From positions 1 to 8,745 of the forward strand of contig JAAZJV010000185.1 in assembly GCA_012800135.1 (NCBI GenBank): 8,745 nucleotides of DNA, read 5' to 3'. The first letter of the stretch is position 1. Every line of letters starts with the position of its first letter. A model generated the notes under the pieces. The model had not been told where the DNA came from. It did no database searches and saw only the letters and a list, made by a program, of their open reading frames with translations. Of this stretch, positions 1 to 6,405 are shown piece after piece. A program made the translations under genes and the position numbers. This stretch comes from Clostridiaceae bacterium (GTDB taxonomy: Bacteria; Bacillota; Clostridia; Saccharofermentanales; DTU023).

Positions 1-507
1 CTCGCGCTTCGCCTGTGCTTGCTTTTTTGCCTGTTGAGCTTTCGCAAGTTTATTGGTGTTTTCAGACCCTCTAAAGACGACGAGTTTCCACCACAAAAAT
101 TCGCCGACGAAATTTAATAGCATTGTCGCGATCTTGACAATAACTTCGAGAACGCCGGCACGCGCCGCCATGTCGCCAAGCCAAGCCGTCACCGGAATAA
201 AGATCACATAAAACAAGGCAACCTTGAGCATGGCAATCGGCACATTGTTGGCCGATTTGAAGGTGTAGCGTCGGTTTAACGTGAAATTCCAAAGCACAGA
301 CAGCGTGACGGAGATCACATGTCGCACCGCATAGGTCCAAGACGGTACGATTAAGCTTAAAAGGAAAAAGGAACCTGCCTCAATCCCCGCCGCAGAAAGC
401 GACAGCAACGTAAACTTTAATACTTGAACCCACGATTCACGTGTTTTTTCTTGCGACAGTTTTTTTGATTTGTCAGGCGATGTTGTCGCCGTATCTCCAT
501 TAGTCAT
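1..507 (-). CDS. GtrA-family membrane protein, 3' end beyond the window
   Basis: An open frame of 169 codons runs without a stop to the left edge, so the C-terminus is missing. The ATG at 505-507 follows a run of six G on the coding strand with 7 nt spacing. After a hydrophilic N-terminus (about residues 1-26) there are four hydrophobic segments, roughly 28-54, 58-75, 90-110 and 119-145. The family pattern of an Asn-Phe plus Arg/aromatic motif is present: NFTLNRRYTF at about 74-83, with a second version (LNF...WWKLVVF) at 131-145. GtrA-like proteins are small polytopic membrane proteins linked to moving lipid-linked sugars or to cell-surface polysaccharide synthesis; the exact substrate is unknown. 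After the last helix the protein continues into an Ala/Gln/Lys-rich charged tail (about 150-169), longer than the usual end of this family. It lies 173 bp downstream of the kinase gene on the same strand; co-transcription is possible but not shown. Confidence 0.85.
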   Translation of the reverse strand, partial: MTNGDTATTSPDKSKKLSQEKTRESWVQVLKFTLLSLSAAGIEAGSFFLLSLIVPSWTYAVRHVISVTLSVLWNFTLNRRYTFKSANNVPIAMLKVALFYVIFIPVTAWLGDMAARAGVLEVIVKIATMLLNFVGEFLWWKLVVFRGSENTNKLAKAQQAKKQAQAKRE

Positions 508-514
508 CTTAAAG

Positions 515-520
515 CCCCCC
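515..520 (-). promoter_or_regulatory. Ribosome binding site of the GtrA-like gene
   Basis: Six consecutive G on the minus strand lie 7 nt before the ATG at 507. This supports that start over internal ATG codons. Confidence 0.6.
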
Positions 521-680
521 TATAAGATCGTTTTAGAAGCAGAAAAAGCTCTTCCTTTACATTTACACTTTGATCTATCTAACACCCGTTTATGATAGTT
601 GATAAGGCCATTGTTTCGTTAAAGCACACTAATGTGATTTCATTGTACCTAATCGCTCAACTAATACTCATGCAACTCAC

Positions 681-2396
681 TTACTCGTTCAACAACTTAA
701 AGAATGAACGATTAGCACCATAAAGTTTTTTATAAATCGAGAAATGAAGATCATGTACGTCTTTTGTTGAAGGATCAGGCAAGTAAACGTGATCTGCGGG
801 AATAAAATCTCTGAGGAACTTCAGATCCGGCAATGCGCCTAACCCACGCGCCACCATCATGGCCGCGCCCACAGCGCCGACATTTTGAGGATCCTCCACC
901 GTCTCAACCGGTCTTTGGAGAATATTGGCGAGGATCCCCGCCGTCACAGGCGAAAGAGCGCCGCCTCCGACAAATCGGATATGACCCTCAATAGGTATCT
1001 TCCGTTCAATCGTCTCTACGAACCAGCGCATGTGGTAGCAAACGCCTTCTACGACTGATCGAATCAATTCTGTCTTCCCTGTTTCGAGGCCGATATTGAA
1101 AAAGATCGTGCGTGCCGACGCATCTTCAAAAGGACACCTGTTCCCGTGAAGCCACGGTGTGCTGATGACTCCGTTCGACCCGTCCGGTACTTGATCGATC
1201 ACGTACGAAAGATAGTCATAAAGGCTCTCGTATGTGCTCTCAGGATCTTCCGATACATCCGTTTTAGAAAGATAAATATTGATTTCATCCAGCGCTAGAT
1301 GGTCGCGTACCCACTCCAAACATTTTCCGGCCGTCTCCAGTTCAGCGAAATAATTGTAAAGGCCTTCTTGAACGCCTACAACGGAAGCGATCATCGCCTG
1401 AATATCGACCGTATTGCGATCTGTCACGACCGATGCCCACCCCGATGTGCCCATATAAATGTGCGCCTGCCCCGGATAGACGCATCCCGAACCGACACCG
1501 ATCAATGCAGCATCGCTGCCTCCTGAAAAGACGGGAATGCCTGCTTTTAAGCCCAATGTTTCCGCTGCCTCCGGCAAAAGGCCGCCCACTTTTTCTTCCG
1601 ATTCCACGATCTCCGGCATATGATCAGGGTTAATACCTAGACGCTTCATCAGTGCCTTGCTAAACGCATTAGGGGCCTTGCGATCGAGAAGCAATGTGGC
1701 AAACGCAGAATCACGGCTCATGGTGAACCGGCCGGTCATACGTGCGATAAGCGCGTCTTTCACATCCATCCACTTATAGACACGTTGATAAATCTCCGGT
1801 TCATGCTCTTTTACCCACAAATATTTCCAGACGGGATCTTTATCGCTTGCGGCCATGACGCCTGTATGGTAAAGACTCGAAAGGACAAAAGGGATCGATG
1901 CGCCGGCAATGCGCGGCCACTGACCGCTGTATTTGTTGCGGATGGTGCCTGACCGCTGATCCATATAGCTCATCGAATTTCTGACGGGACGCGCATTTTG
2001 ATCGAGCAAAACTAGACTTTGTGCCTGCGCACAGAAACTGATCCCCGCGATGCGACTCGTCCATTCCGGATAGCGGGCGACAAGTTCTTGCGTCGTCGCA
2101 CAAAGTGCATCCCACCACTCTTCCGGATCCTGTTCCGCGCCGCCGTTGGGAAGCACCTTCAAACCGTATGTAGCATAACTGGAATCCAAAAGATAAAAAG
2201 GCGTCTCCGCTTCTCCATCCGTAATCAATGCGTCCTTTGTCCGAGTATTCGTCTGCGGCAAACTTACTTTTGTTCGGTCTTCACCATTTGTACGCGGCGC
2301 GCCATTCCTTCGGTTTTCTTTGGAAGCTTCATCCTGAAAGGCATAAAGACATGTTTTCACACCGGTCGTTCCCACATCATACGTCAAAATAATCAT
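681..2396 (-). CDS. FGGY-family carbohydrate kinase, xylulokinase-like
   Basis: This cytoplasmic ATP-dependent sugar or polyol kinase has 571 residues, against about 500 usual for FGGY kinases. Visible landmarks are the phosphate-1 loop DVGTTG at residues 7-12, EQDPEEWW at 88-95 (substrate-domain signature), the YMDQR segment (equivalent of the W-x-D-x-R substrate region), GGSDAALIGVGSG with the probable catalytic base Asp295, a following GTSG phosphate loop, and the C-terminal adenosine motif GGGALS with the NVGAVGAAM stretch. The extra length is mostly a hydrophilic insertion of about 40 residues (roughly 22-63) before EQDP. I chose the ATG at 2394-2396 because it places the phosphate loop at the N-terminus; an in-frame TTG at 2444 would add 16 residues with no family counterpart. 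The Shine-Dalgarno for the ATG is weak. The gene diverges from the aminotransferase/aldolase pair, suggesting a shared pathway. It resembles XylB-type kinases, but xylulose, ribulose, AI-2 or another substrate cannot be decided. Confidence 0.93.
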   Translation of the reverse strand: MIILTYDVGTTGVKTCLYAFQDEASKENRRNGAPRTNGEDRTKVSLPQTNTRTKDALITDGEAETPFYLLDSSYATYGLKVLPNGGAEQDPEEWWDALCATTQELVARYPEWTSRIAGISFCAQAQSLVLLDQNARPVRNSMSYMDQRSGTIRNKYSGQWPRIAGASIPFVLSSLYHTGVMAASDKDPVWKYLWVKEHEPEIYQRVYKWMDVKDALIARMTGRFTMSRDSAFATLLLDRKAPNAFSKALMKRLGINPDHMPEIVESEEKVGGLLPEAAETLGLKAGIPVFSGGSDAALIGVGSGCVYPGQAHIYMGTSGWASVVTDRNTVDIQAMIASVVGVQEGLYNYFAELETAGKCLEWVRDHLALDEINIYLSKTDVSEDPESTYESLYDYLSYVIDQVPDGSNGVISTPWLHGNRCPFEDASARTIFFNIGLETGKTELIRSVVEGVCYHMRWFVETIERKIPIEGHIRFVGGGALSPVTAGILANILQRPVETVEDPQNVGAVGAAMMVARGLGALPDLKFLRDFIPADHVYLPDPSTKDVHDLHFSIYKKLYGANRSFFKLLNE

Positions 2397-2417
2397 CGTT
2401 TTTTCGTCTTTCTGTCT

Positions 2418-2428
2418 AAACGTCGTTT
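2418..2428. promoter_or_regulatory. Possible operator: AAACG-T-CGTTT palindrome
   Basis: A perfect 5-bp inverted repeat around a single T lies about 20 bp before the kinase start codon. LacI-family regulators often bind short CG-centred palindromes of this general kind, and its position would suit repression of the kinase. It is short enough to arise by chance, and it does not match the cre consensus well. Confidence 0.25.
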
Positions 2429-2658
2429 TCACCAATGCGCACAACGAGCCCGCTCGAACCCTGATTCAAGACGGTACAGATGAGATGGACACACGATTTT
2501 CGATATCCTTTTCCTTCTTACGGACTGAATGTGCAAAACAAATTAAAGAAATATTTATCCAGATCTTAACATAACTTGCCGGATTAAGGTTTTTCTTTGA
2601 AATCATGAAGAACATCATAATGCTAAACGATGGATAATATAAAATAAGGCGTTATTCA

Positions 2659-2687
2659 TTGACAAAATGAACTCTTAAGCGTAGGCT
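2659..2687 (+). promoter_or_regulatory. Possible sigma-A promoter for the aminotransferase/aldolase transcript
   Basis: A perfect -35 hexamer TTGACA (2659-2664) is followed after 17 bp by TAGGCT (2682-2687), which matches the -10 consensus at only three of six positions. If used, the transcript would have a leader of about 170 nt before the aminotransferase start. Confidence 0.35.
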
Positions 2688-2808
2688 TCTTCTTGGATAT
2701 TCGATCTGAAAAATGGGGGTCTGACTTATAGAGGCCATCCGTTGCCAGCATTAATAGAACGGCACAAAGACAAAAGACAGCTAATAATATTATATTTTAT
2801 AGAAACAA

Positions 2809-2824
2809 TGTCGTCGTGCCGACA
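2809..2824. promoter_or_regulatory. Possible operator: TGTCG-N6-CGACA dyad
   Basis: Five-bp inverted arms separated by 6 bp lie about 40 bp before the aminotransferase start, just after an A+T-rich tract. It could be a regulator site or a leader hairpin. Evidence is limited to symmetry and position. Confidence 0.22.
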
Positions 2825-2850
2825 AGTACGATCATGTTATATACATTGTA

Positions 2851-2857
2851 GAGGGGG
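2851..2857 (+). promoter_or_regulatory. Ribosome binding site of the aminotransferase
   Basis: GAGGGGG sits 7 nt before the ATG at 2865. It decides this start over the upstream in-frame TTG, whose 41 extra codons have no family similarity. Confidence 0.75.
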
Positions 2858-2864
2858 TAATCAC

Positions 2865-4325
2865 ATGATTGATTTAAGCACGCAAACTGTCGAGCAGTAC
2901 ATTAGCGAATTAGACGAATTAATCAAAAAACCGATTTACAGTATTTCGCGCGATGCTCTGGCTCATTATGAGAACGAGTACTACGCCAAGAAATGTACCC
3001 GCAGCTACCAAATGATTCAGGAAGCTAAGAAGGTTATTCCTGGCGGTGTACAACACAATTTGGCATTTAACCATCCTTTTCCGCTCGTGTTCACGAAAGC
3101 GGAGGGCGCTTTTCTCGAAGACATTGACGGCAACCGCTATTTTGATTTTCTGCAAGCCGGCGGGCCGACAGTCTTGGGATCGAATCCTCCTGAAGTCCGC
3201 GAGCAAGTGATTGAGCTTATCGAAACGTGCGGTCCAGCAACCGGGCTTTTCCACGAATTTGAATACCGCATCTCAAAACTCGTTACAGACCTCGTTCCTT
3301 CTGTGGACTGGCTGCGTCTTCTGAATTCGGGTACAGAGGCCTGTATGGTGTCCATCAGGATCGCCCGTTTGGCCACAAAGCACAAGCATATTTTGAAGAT
3401 GGGCGGCGCTTACCACGGCTGGAGTGATCAACTCGCCTACGGTATTCGCGTTCCCGGCAGCAAATGGACGCAATGTCACGGCATACCGCGCTTCATTTTC
3501 AAAGGCATCGACGAATTTTTCCCGGGAGATCTCAACGATCTTGAGCGCAAGTTGCGCCTTAAATCACTGCGTGGCGGCACGGCTGCTGTCATTCTGGAGC
3601 CTGTAGGTCCTGAAAGCGGCACGCGTCCAATCAGCCGTGAATTCGTCCAAGAAGTGGAAAAGCTTTGCCGCAAATACGGTGCGCTCTTGATCTTCGATGA
3701 GGTCGTCACTGCCTTCCGCCTGTCACCACACGGCGCGCAGAGCCTCTTAGGCATCGAACCTGACCTCACCGTCTTCGGCAAAGTGCTCACCGGCGGTTAC
3801 CCGAGCGCAGGCGGTATCGGCGGCAAACAGGAATTTATGAAATACCTCGCCGCCGGCATCCAAACAGGCGACAAGGTCAAAAAAGCGCTTGTAGGCGGCA
3901 CCATGGCAGCCAATCCTCTGAGCGCGCTGGCCGGGTACTACACGATTCAACGCATCGTAGAGACAAAAGCATGTGAACAAGCGAACCGAATGGGCAACCG
4001 ATTGACAGCCGGCTTGAGAAAGCTTATCGAAAAACACAAACTTCCCTTTGTGGCATTTAACCAAGGATCAATCTGCCATCTTGAGACAGTCGGAACGATG
4101 CATTTTAGCATCAACTGGCTCAAGCCGTGGACTATACCAAATATTATCCACGAAACATCTGCAAGGAAAACGGAAATGGAATACATGGGAGCCGCTTACA
4201 TGGCGGAAGGTCTCGTCACGCTTGCGGGAAGCCGACTCTACACCAGCGCGGCTTACGATGAGGAGCTCATTGATCAGGCGCTTGAAGCCTTCGATCGTGT
4301 TTTCAGTCATGTTGTGAAGCTTTGA
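2865..4325 (+). CDS. Class III PLP-dependent aminotransferase, glutamate-1-semialdehyde aminomutase-like
   Basis: This 486-residue cytoplasmic fold-type I PLP enzyme shows the class III landmarks in order. VIPGGV and the GNRYFDFLQAGG stretch form the N-terminal part. SGTEA at 155-159 binds the cofactor phosphate and YHGW at 183-186 includes the aromatic residue that stacks on PLP. EPVGPESG follows, then LIFDEVV with Asp278, which pairs with the pyridine nitrogen. FGKVLTGG carries the Schiff-base lysine Lys306, and GGTMAANPLS contributes Thr346 to phosphate binding. All key residues are present, so it should be active. The overall look is closest to HemL-like aminomutases/aminotransferases, but those have about 430 residues; the excess is largely an N-terminal extension of about 50. 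A role in tetrapyrrole synthesis is unlikely because no hem genes are near and the partners are a class II aldolase (52 bp downstream, same strand) and a divergent sugar kinase. I infer amination or deamination of a sugar-derived carbonyl compound; the substrate is unknown. Confidence 0.9.
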   Translation: MIDLSTQTVEQYISELDELIKKPIYSISRDALAHYENEYYAKKCTRSYQMIQEAKKVIPGGVQHNLAFNHPFPLVFTKAEGAFLEDIDGNRYFDFLQAGGPTVLGSNPPEVREQVIELIETCGPATGLFHEFEYRISKLVTDLVPSVDWLRLLNSGTEACMVSIRIARLATKHKHILKMGGAYHGWSDQLAYGIRVPGSKWTQCHGIPRFIFKGIDEFFPGDLNDLERKLRLKSLRGGTAAVILEPVGPESGTRPISREFVQEVEKLCRKYGALLIFDEVVTAFRLSPHGAQSLLGIEPDLTVFGKVLTGGYPSAGGIGGKQEFMKYLAAGIQTGDKVKKALVGGTMAANPLSALAGYYTIQRIVETKACEQANRMGNRLTAGLRKLIEKHKLPFVAFNQGSICHLETVGTMHFSINWLKPWTIPNIIHETSARKTEMEYMGAAYMAEGLVTLAGSRLYTSAAYDEELIDQALEAFDRVFSHVVKL

Positions 4326-4348
4326 CGATGCAAAAATGAAGTTATAAT
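4322..4348 (+). promoter_or_regulatory. Possible internal promoter before the aldolase
   Basis: TTGACG, overlapping the aminotransferase stop codon, and a perfect TATAAT at 4343-4348 are separated by only 15 bp, shorter than the preferred 17. It could give extra aldolase transcription, but the short spacing makes it uncertain. Confidence 0.3.
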
Positions 4349-4377
4349 CGTTTTAACAAAAACGGCGAAGGAAAACG

Positions 4378-5412
4378 ATGATGGACATTCAAGAGATAAA
4401 AACCAATGCCGCGCCGGATGAAACCGTCATCCGGAGTGAGCTCATTGCGCTCGCACAAGAATTTCTTTATGAAGGACTCGTCGTTCGTACCTGGGGGAAC
4501 TTCAGTGCACGTATCGACGATGACACCTTTCTCATCACGCCGTCAGGCCGAAGCTACCACGACCTAGAACCGGAAGAACTCGTAAAATGCAGTATCTCCA
4601 CCGGTAAAAAACTTGAGTCTGAGCTTGGAACACCGTCTTCTGAAGCGCCGATGCACGCCATTGTTTATCGAAAACGACCCGAATACAAAGTCCTTGCACA
4701 CACACATCAAGTCTACGCTTCAGCTCTCTCATTGGCATCCTCGCCTATCGTCCTTAACGATTTATTCCGAGAACGCCTCGGAGCAGAATTCATCATGATT
4801 TCACCTTACGGGCTTCCCGGCACCAAACGCCTCCATCGCCATATGGAAGCAAGTCTTGAAAATCTCGATGCACCCTTTATCTTGATGGAACGCCACGGCG
4901 CATTCCTCTTCGGAGAAAACTACAACGATTGCCTTATACGCGCGCGTACATTGGAAGAGTGCGCACGAGCACTCTATGAAGAGCGCGTTGGACGTCGTGA
5001 CGCTCCTCGCGCGGCGATTCACGACGATACGCCTGAGGAAAAAGCGGCAGTGCGCGTCATCGGATCCATCGATCAAATGGCCGTTTGCGTCTCATGCGAC
5101 CCCGAATTGCAATGCCTTCTTGACCGTCCGATGGGCGCTTATCTCGACGATTTCGCCCAAATCTGCGGCGTCAAAATCGGATGTGATCCCGGCAAAAACA
5201 ATGTCTTCTTCATACCGGAAAAGCGGCAGGCCGTCTGTTTTGCCGACACTATAGCGGAAGCGCAAAACGTGCGCGCCGTGCTCGAAAAAAACACACGGGC
5301 GTGTCACATCGCGCTTTTAGAACAAAAAAAACCGCTCGCCTTCTGGGAATCTCGTCTCATGCGTTATATCTATCAGAATAAGTATTCCAAAAAAGCCCAA
5401 CGCAAGGAATAA
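4378..5412 (+). CDS. Class II (AraD/FucA-type) zinc aldolase with C-terminal extension
   Basis: The first 215 residues or so form a class II aldolase domain of the kind that cleaves or forms sugar phosphates such as fuculose-1-phosphate, or epimerises ribulose-5-phosphate. Visible landmarks are the GNFSAR and TPSGRSY phosphate-binding segments, SSEAPMH with the probable catalytic Glu89, the HTH zinc pair His108 and His110, and ERHG with the third zinc ligand His173. The zinc site is therefore complete. The protein is 344 residues long, whereas simple FucA-like enzymes have about 215-230. The extra part (about 216-344) contains an AYLDDFAQICG segment and a long helical stretch around AEAQNVRAVLEK; I recall similar tails on some clostridial class II aldolases but cannot name a domain. 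The start is ATG 4378 with AAGGA at 4368-4372; a second ATG at 4381 is also possible. The 52-bp gap behind the aminotransferase suggests one transcript. The substrate is unknown. Confidence 0.9.
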   Translation: MMDIQEIKTNAAPDETVIRSELIALAQEFLYEGLVVRTWGNFSARIDDDTFLITPSGRSYHDLEPEELVKCSISTGKKLESELGTPSSEAPMHAIVYRKRPEYKVLAHTHQVYASALSLASSPIVLNDLFRERLGAEFIMISPYGLPGTKRLHRHMEASLENLDAPFILMERHGAFLFGENYNDCLIRARTLEECARALYEERVGRRDAPRAAIHDDTPEEKAAVRVIGSIDQMAVCVSCDPELQCLLDRPMGAYLDDFAQICGVKIGCDPGKNNVFFIPEKRQAVCFADTIAEAQNVRAVLEKNTRACHIALLEQKKPLAFWESRLMRYIYQNKYSKKAQRKE

Positions 5413-5418
5413 ATGCGC

Positions 5419-5512
5419 GCTGACACGCCAGCACGGAGTAAAATTATAATCCTGATTTATCCGGTTTACCGAATCGTTGATAACAATAAGCGGATTAAAA
5501 CGGCTGACACGC
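5419..5512. repeat. Pair of 10-bp direct repeats GCTGACACGC
   Basis: Identical copies lie at 5419-5428 and 5503-5512, 84 bp apart, between the aldolase and the tRNA gene. The first copy also places CTGACA 19 bp before a TATAAT at 5445-5450, so part of it could be a -35 element. No function is established. Confidence 0.35.
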
Positions 5513-5535
5513 GTTTTATGCTGTCAGGTTTACTT
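5504..5535 (+). terminator. Weak candidate terminator after the aldolase
   Basis: CTGACA at 5504-5509 pairs with TGTCAG at 5522-5527; the stem can be lengthened by a further GC/GC pair around a one-base bulge. A modest T-containing stretch follows. It lies about 90 bp beyond the aldolase stop, so it could end that transcript, but the T-tract is poor. Confidence 0.3.
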
Positions 5536-5664
5536 TGGCATTTAGCTTTTCTTTGACTTTGACTCTTATGTAGGCCTTATTGATCCACAAAAACGGATTT
5601 CTGTGTTACACTGTTTGCCGATCATAAAGCTTGAAAATGATTTTGCTTTTCGATCTTACAACAC

Positions 5665-5755
5665 GGAGAAGTACCGAAGTGGCCGTAACGGGGCTGACTC
5701 GAAATCAGTTTATCGGGCAACCGATACGAGGGTTCGAATCCCTCCTTCTCCGCCA
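5665..5755 (+). tRNA. tRNA-Ser(CGA), reads UCG codons
   Basis: All arms can be folded. The acceptor stem GGAGAAG (5665-5671) pairs with CTTCTCC (5745-5751). The anticodon loop CTCGAAA (5698-5704) has anticodon CGA at 5700-5702, on a five-pair stem whose first pair is G-T. The long variable arm, TATCGG-GCAA-CCGATA, is the hallmark of class II tRNAs such as tRNA-Ser. The T arm is GAGGG-TTCGAAT-CCCTC. The discriminator G at 5752 and an encoded CCA at 5753-5755 complete the gene. It appears to be a single tRNA gene rather than part of a cluster, and it is intact. Confidence 0.97.
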
Positions 5756-5763
5756 AAATCCTT

Positions 5764-5803
5764 GAAACCCGCTCACCGCAATGGTTTGCGGGTTTCATGT
5801 TTC
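5764..5803 (+). terminator. Terminator after tRNA-Ser
   Basis: A perfect 9-bp stem GAAACCCGC (5764-5772) / GCGGGTTTC (5788-5796) begins 9 nt after the tRNA CCA and is followed by a short T-rich stretch. Position and stem strength fit intrinsic termination; the T-tract is interrupted. Confidence 0.6.
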
Positions 5804-5930
5804 TCGAAATAGATCTGTATCTCAAATCCTCCTGTTCCTGATGAGCTCTAGTCTGTTACTGTTTGCTAAGAGCTGTCAGATGAAACTTCGTCGAATTGCA
5901 TTTGCATATTTTCCGCTCAGTTTTTTTGAA

Positions 5931-6230
5931 ATGGTGCCCAACTTTACAAAACGTCTTAAAGAGATATGGGAAGATAACGGTGTCTGTCAGTCCTTTACAT
6001 CGGATTCAAATGCGATGCCCGTCGCTGTGACACCGGATGTTCTCTACGAAATCACCGTTCATTACAATCCTTGGTTGATGTCCGCACCAGACAAAACCGT
6101 ATTCAAAGTCGATCGTTCCGGCCAACTGTTCCTCGCAGACGAGGACGGCCAGCTTTATGAGGTGTCCGGCTCGGACATCATTATCGAATTCACACCGATC
6201 GGCTCCATAGATGCCAGTTTTGCGTCATAA
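5931..6230 (+). CDS. Hypothetical small protein, about 99 residues
   Basis: I do not recognise this protein. The frame is open from 5781 to the TAA at 6228-6230, but the first part overlaps the tRNA terminator and reads as unlikely protein. I place the start at ATG 5931; ATG 5880 and ATG 5841 are alternatives, and none has a clear Shine-Dalgarno site, which lowers confidence. The predicted product is soluble and acidic, with no signal peptide or membrane segment from this start. It begins with a helical stretch (FTKRLKEIWED) and continues into alternating hydrophobic patterns typical of beta strands (VLYEITVHYN, TVFKVDRSGQLFLADEDGQLYEV, split by turns). Two GQL repeats about 9 residues apart suggest a small beta-hairpin. 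It stands alone between two terminators and ends about 25 bp before a strong hairpin, which supports a real transcription unit. Confidence 0.5.
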   Translation: MVPNFTKRLKEIWEDNGVCQSFTSDSNAMPVAVTPDVLYEITVHYNPWLMSAPDKTVFKVDRSGQLFLADEDGQLYEVSGSDIIIEFTPIGSIDASFAS

Positions 6231-6255
6231 CTTCGCAACTGGAAACCTGATACTA

Positions 6256-6300
6256 AAAACCGTCAGCCGCTGCTGTCAGCAACGGATGGCGGTTTTCTAC
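6256..6300 (+). terminator. Strong intrinsic terminator after the small protein
   Basis: AAAACCGTCAGCCG (6256-6269) pairs with CGGATGGCGGTTTT (6283-6296) over 14 positions with a single mismatch and one G-T pair. The loop has its own short CTG/CAG pairing. The A-run on one side and T-run on the other could let it work in both directions. Confidence 0.8.
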
Positions 6301-6320
6301 TTTCAAACAGAGACAGATCC

Positions 6321-6349
6321 TTGAAGTCAAACTTTTTCGCCTGTAGAAT
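6321..6349 (+). promoter_or_regulatory. Sigma-A-type promoter of the methyltransferase
   Basis: TTGAAG (6321-6326), exactly 17 bp, then TAGAAT (6344-6349): the -35 matches consensus at four positions and the -10 at five. Transcription would begin near 6356, giving a leader of about 50 nt. This is the best promoter in the window. Confidence 0.7.
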
Positions 6350-6405
6350 TCATTTAGTGTCTACTGTTTAGTGATTTCGGGTTGGGATAACAGGATAGAA
6401 AGTAA

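Larger units (their letters stand above)
2397..2864. other. Divergent intergenic region between kinase and aminotransferase
   Basis: I see no convincing gene in these 468 bases. An in-frame leftward extension of the aminotransferase (from 2742) has no family similarity and is probably noncoding. The region holds a possible plus-strand promoter at 2659-2687, two short dyads (2418-2428 next to the kinase start, 2809-2824 before the aminotransferase), and A+T-rich stretches. It is the obvious place for shared control of the two transcripts. I found no clear minus-strand promoter and no recognisable riboswitch. Confidence 0.6.

Noticed and set aside
605..645. CACA/TGTG hairpin between kinase and GtrA-like gene as a terminator
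   Set aside because: Only four pairs with no T-tract; read-through between the two genes remains open.
2397..2444. Longer kinase start at TTG 2444
   Set aside because: It would put 16 unrelated residues ahead of the phosphate loop that normally sits at the very N-terminus.
2742..2864. N-terminal extension of the aminotransferase by 41 codons from a TTG
   Set aside because: The extension has no family similarity, and GAGGGGG at 2851-2857 clearly serves ATG 2865.
5665..5755. tRNA-Ser as an integration site for a mobile element
   Set aside because: I found no second copy of the tRNA 3' end in the window and no integrase next to it.
5622..5825. Open frames across the tRNA-Ser gene on both strands
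   Set aside because: They lie over a fully foldable tRNA and its terminator and are chance frames.
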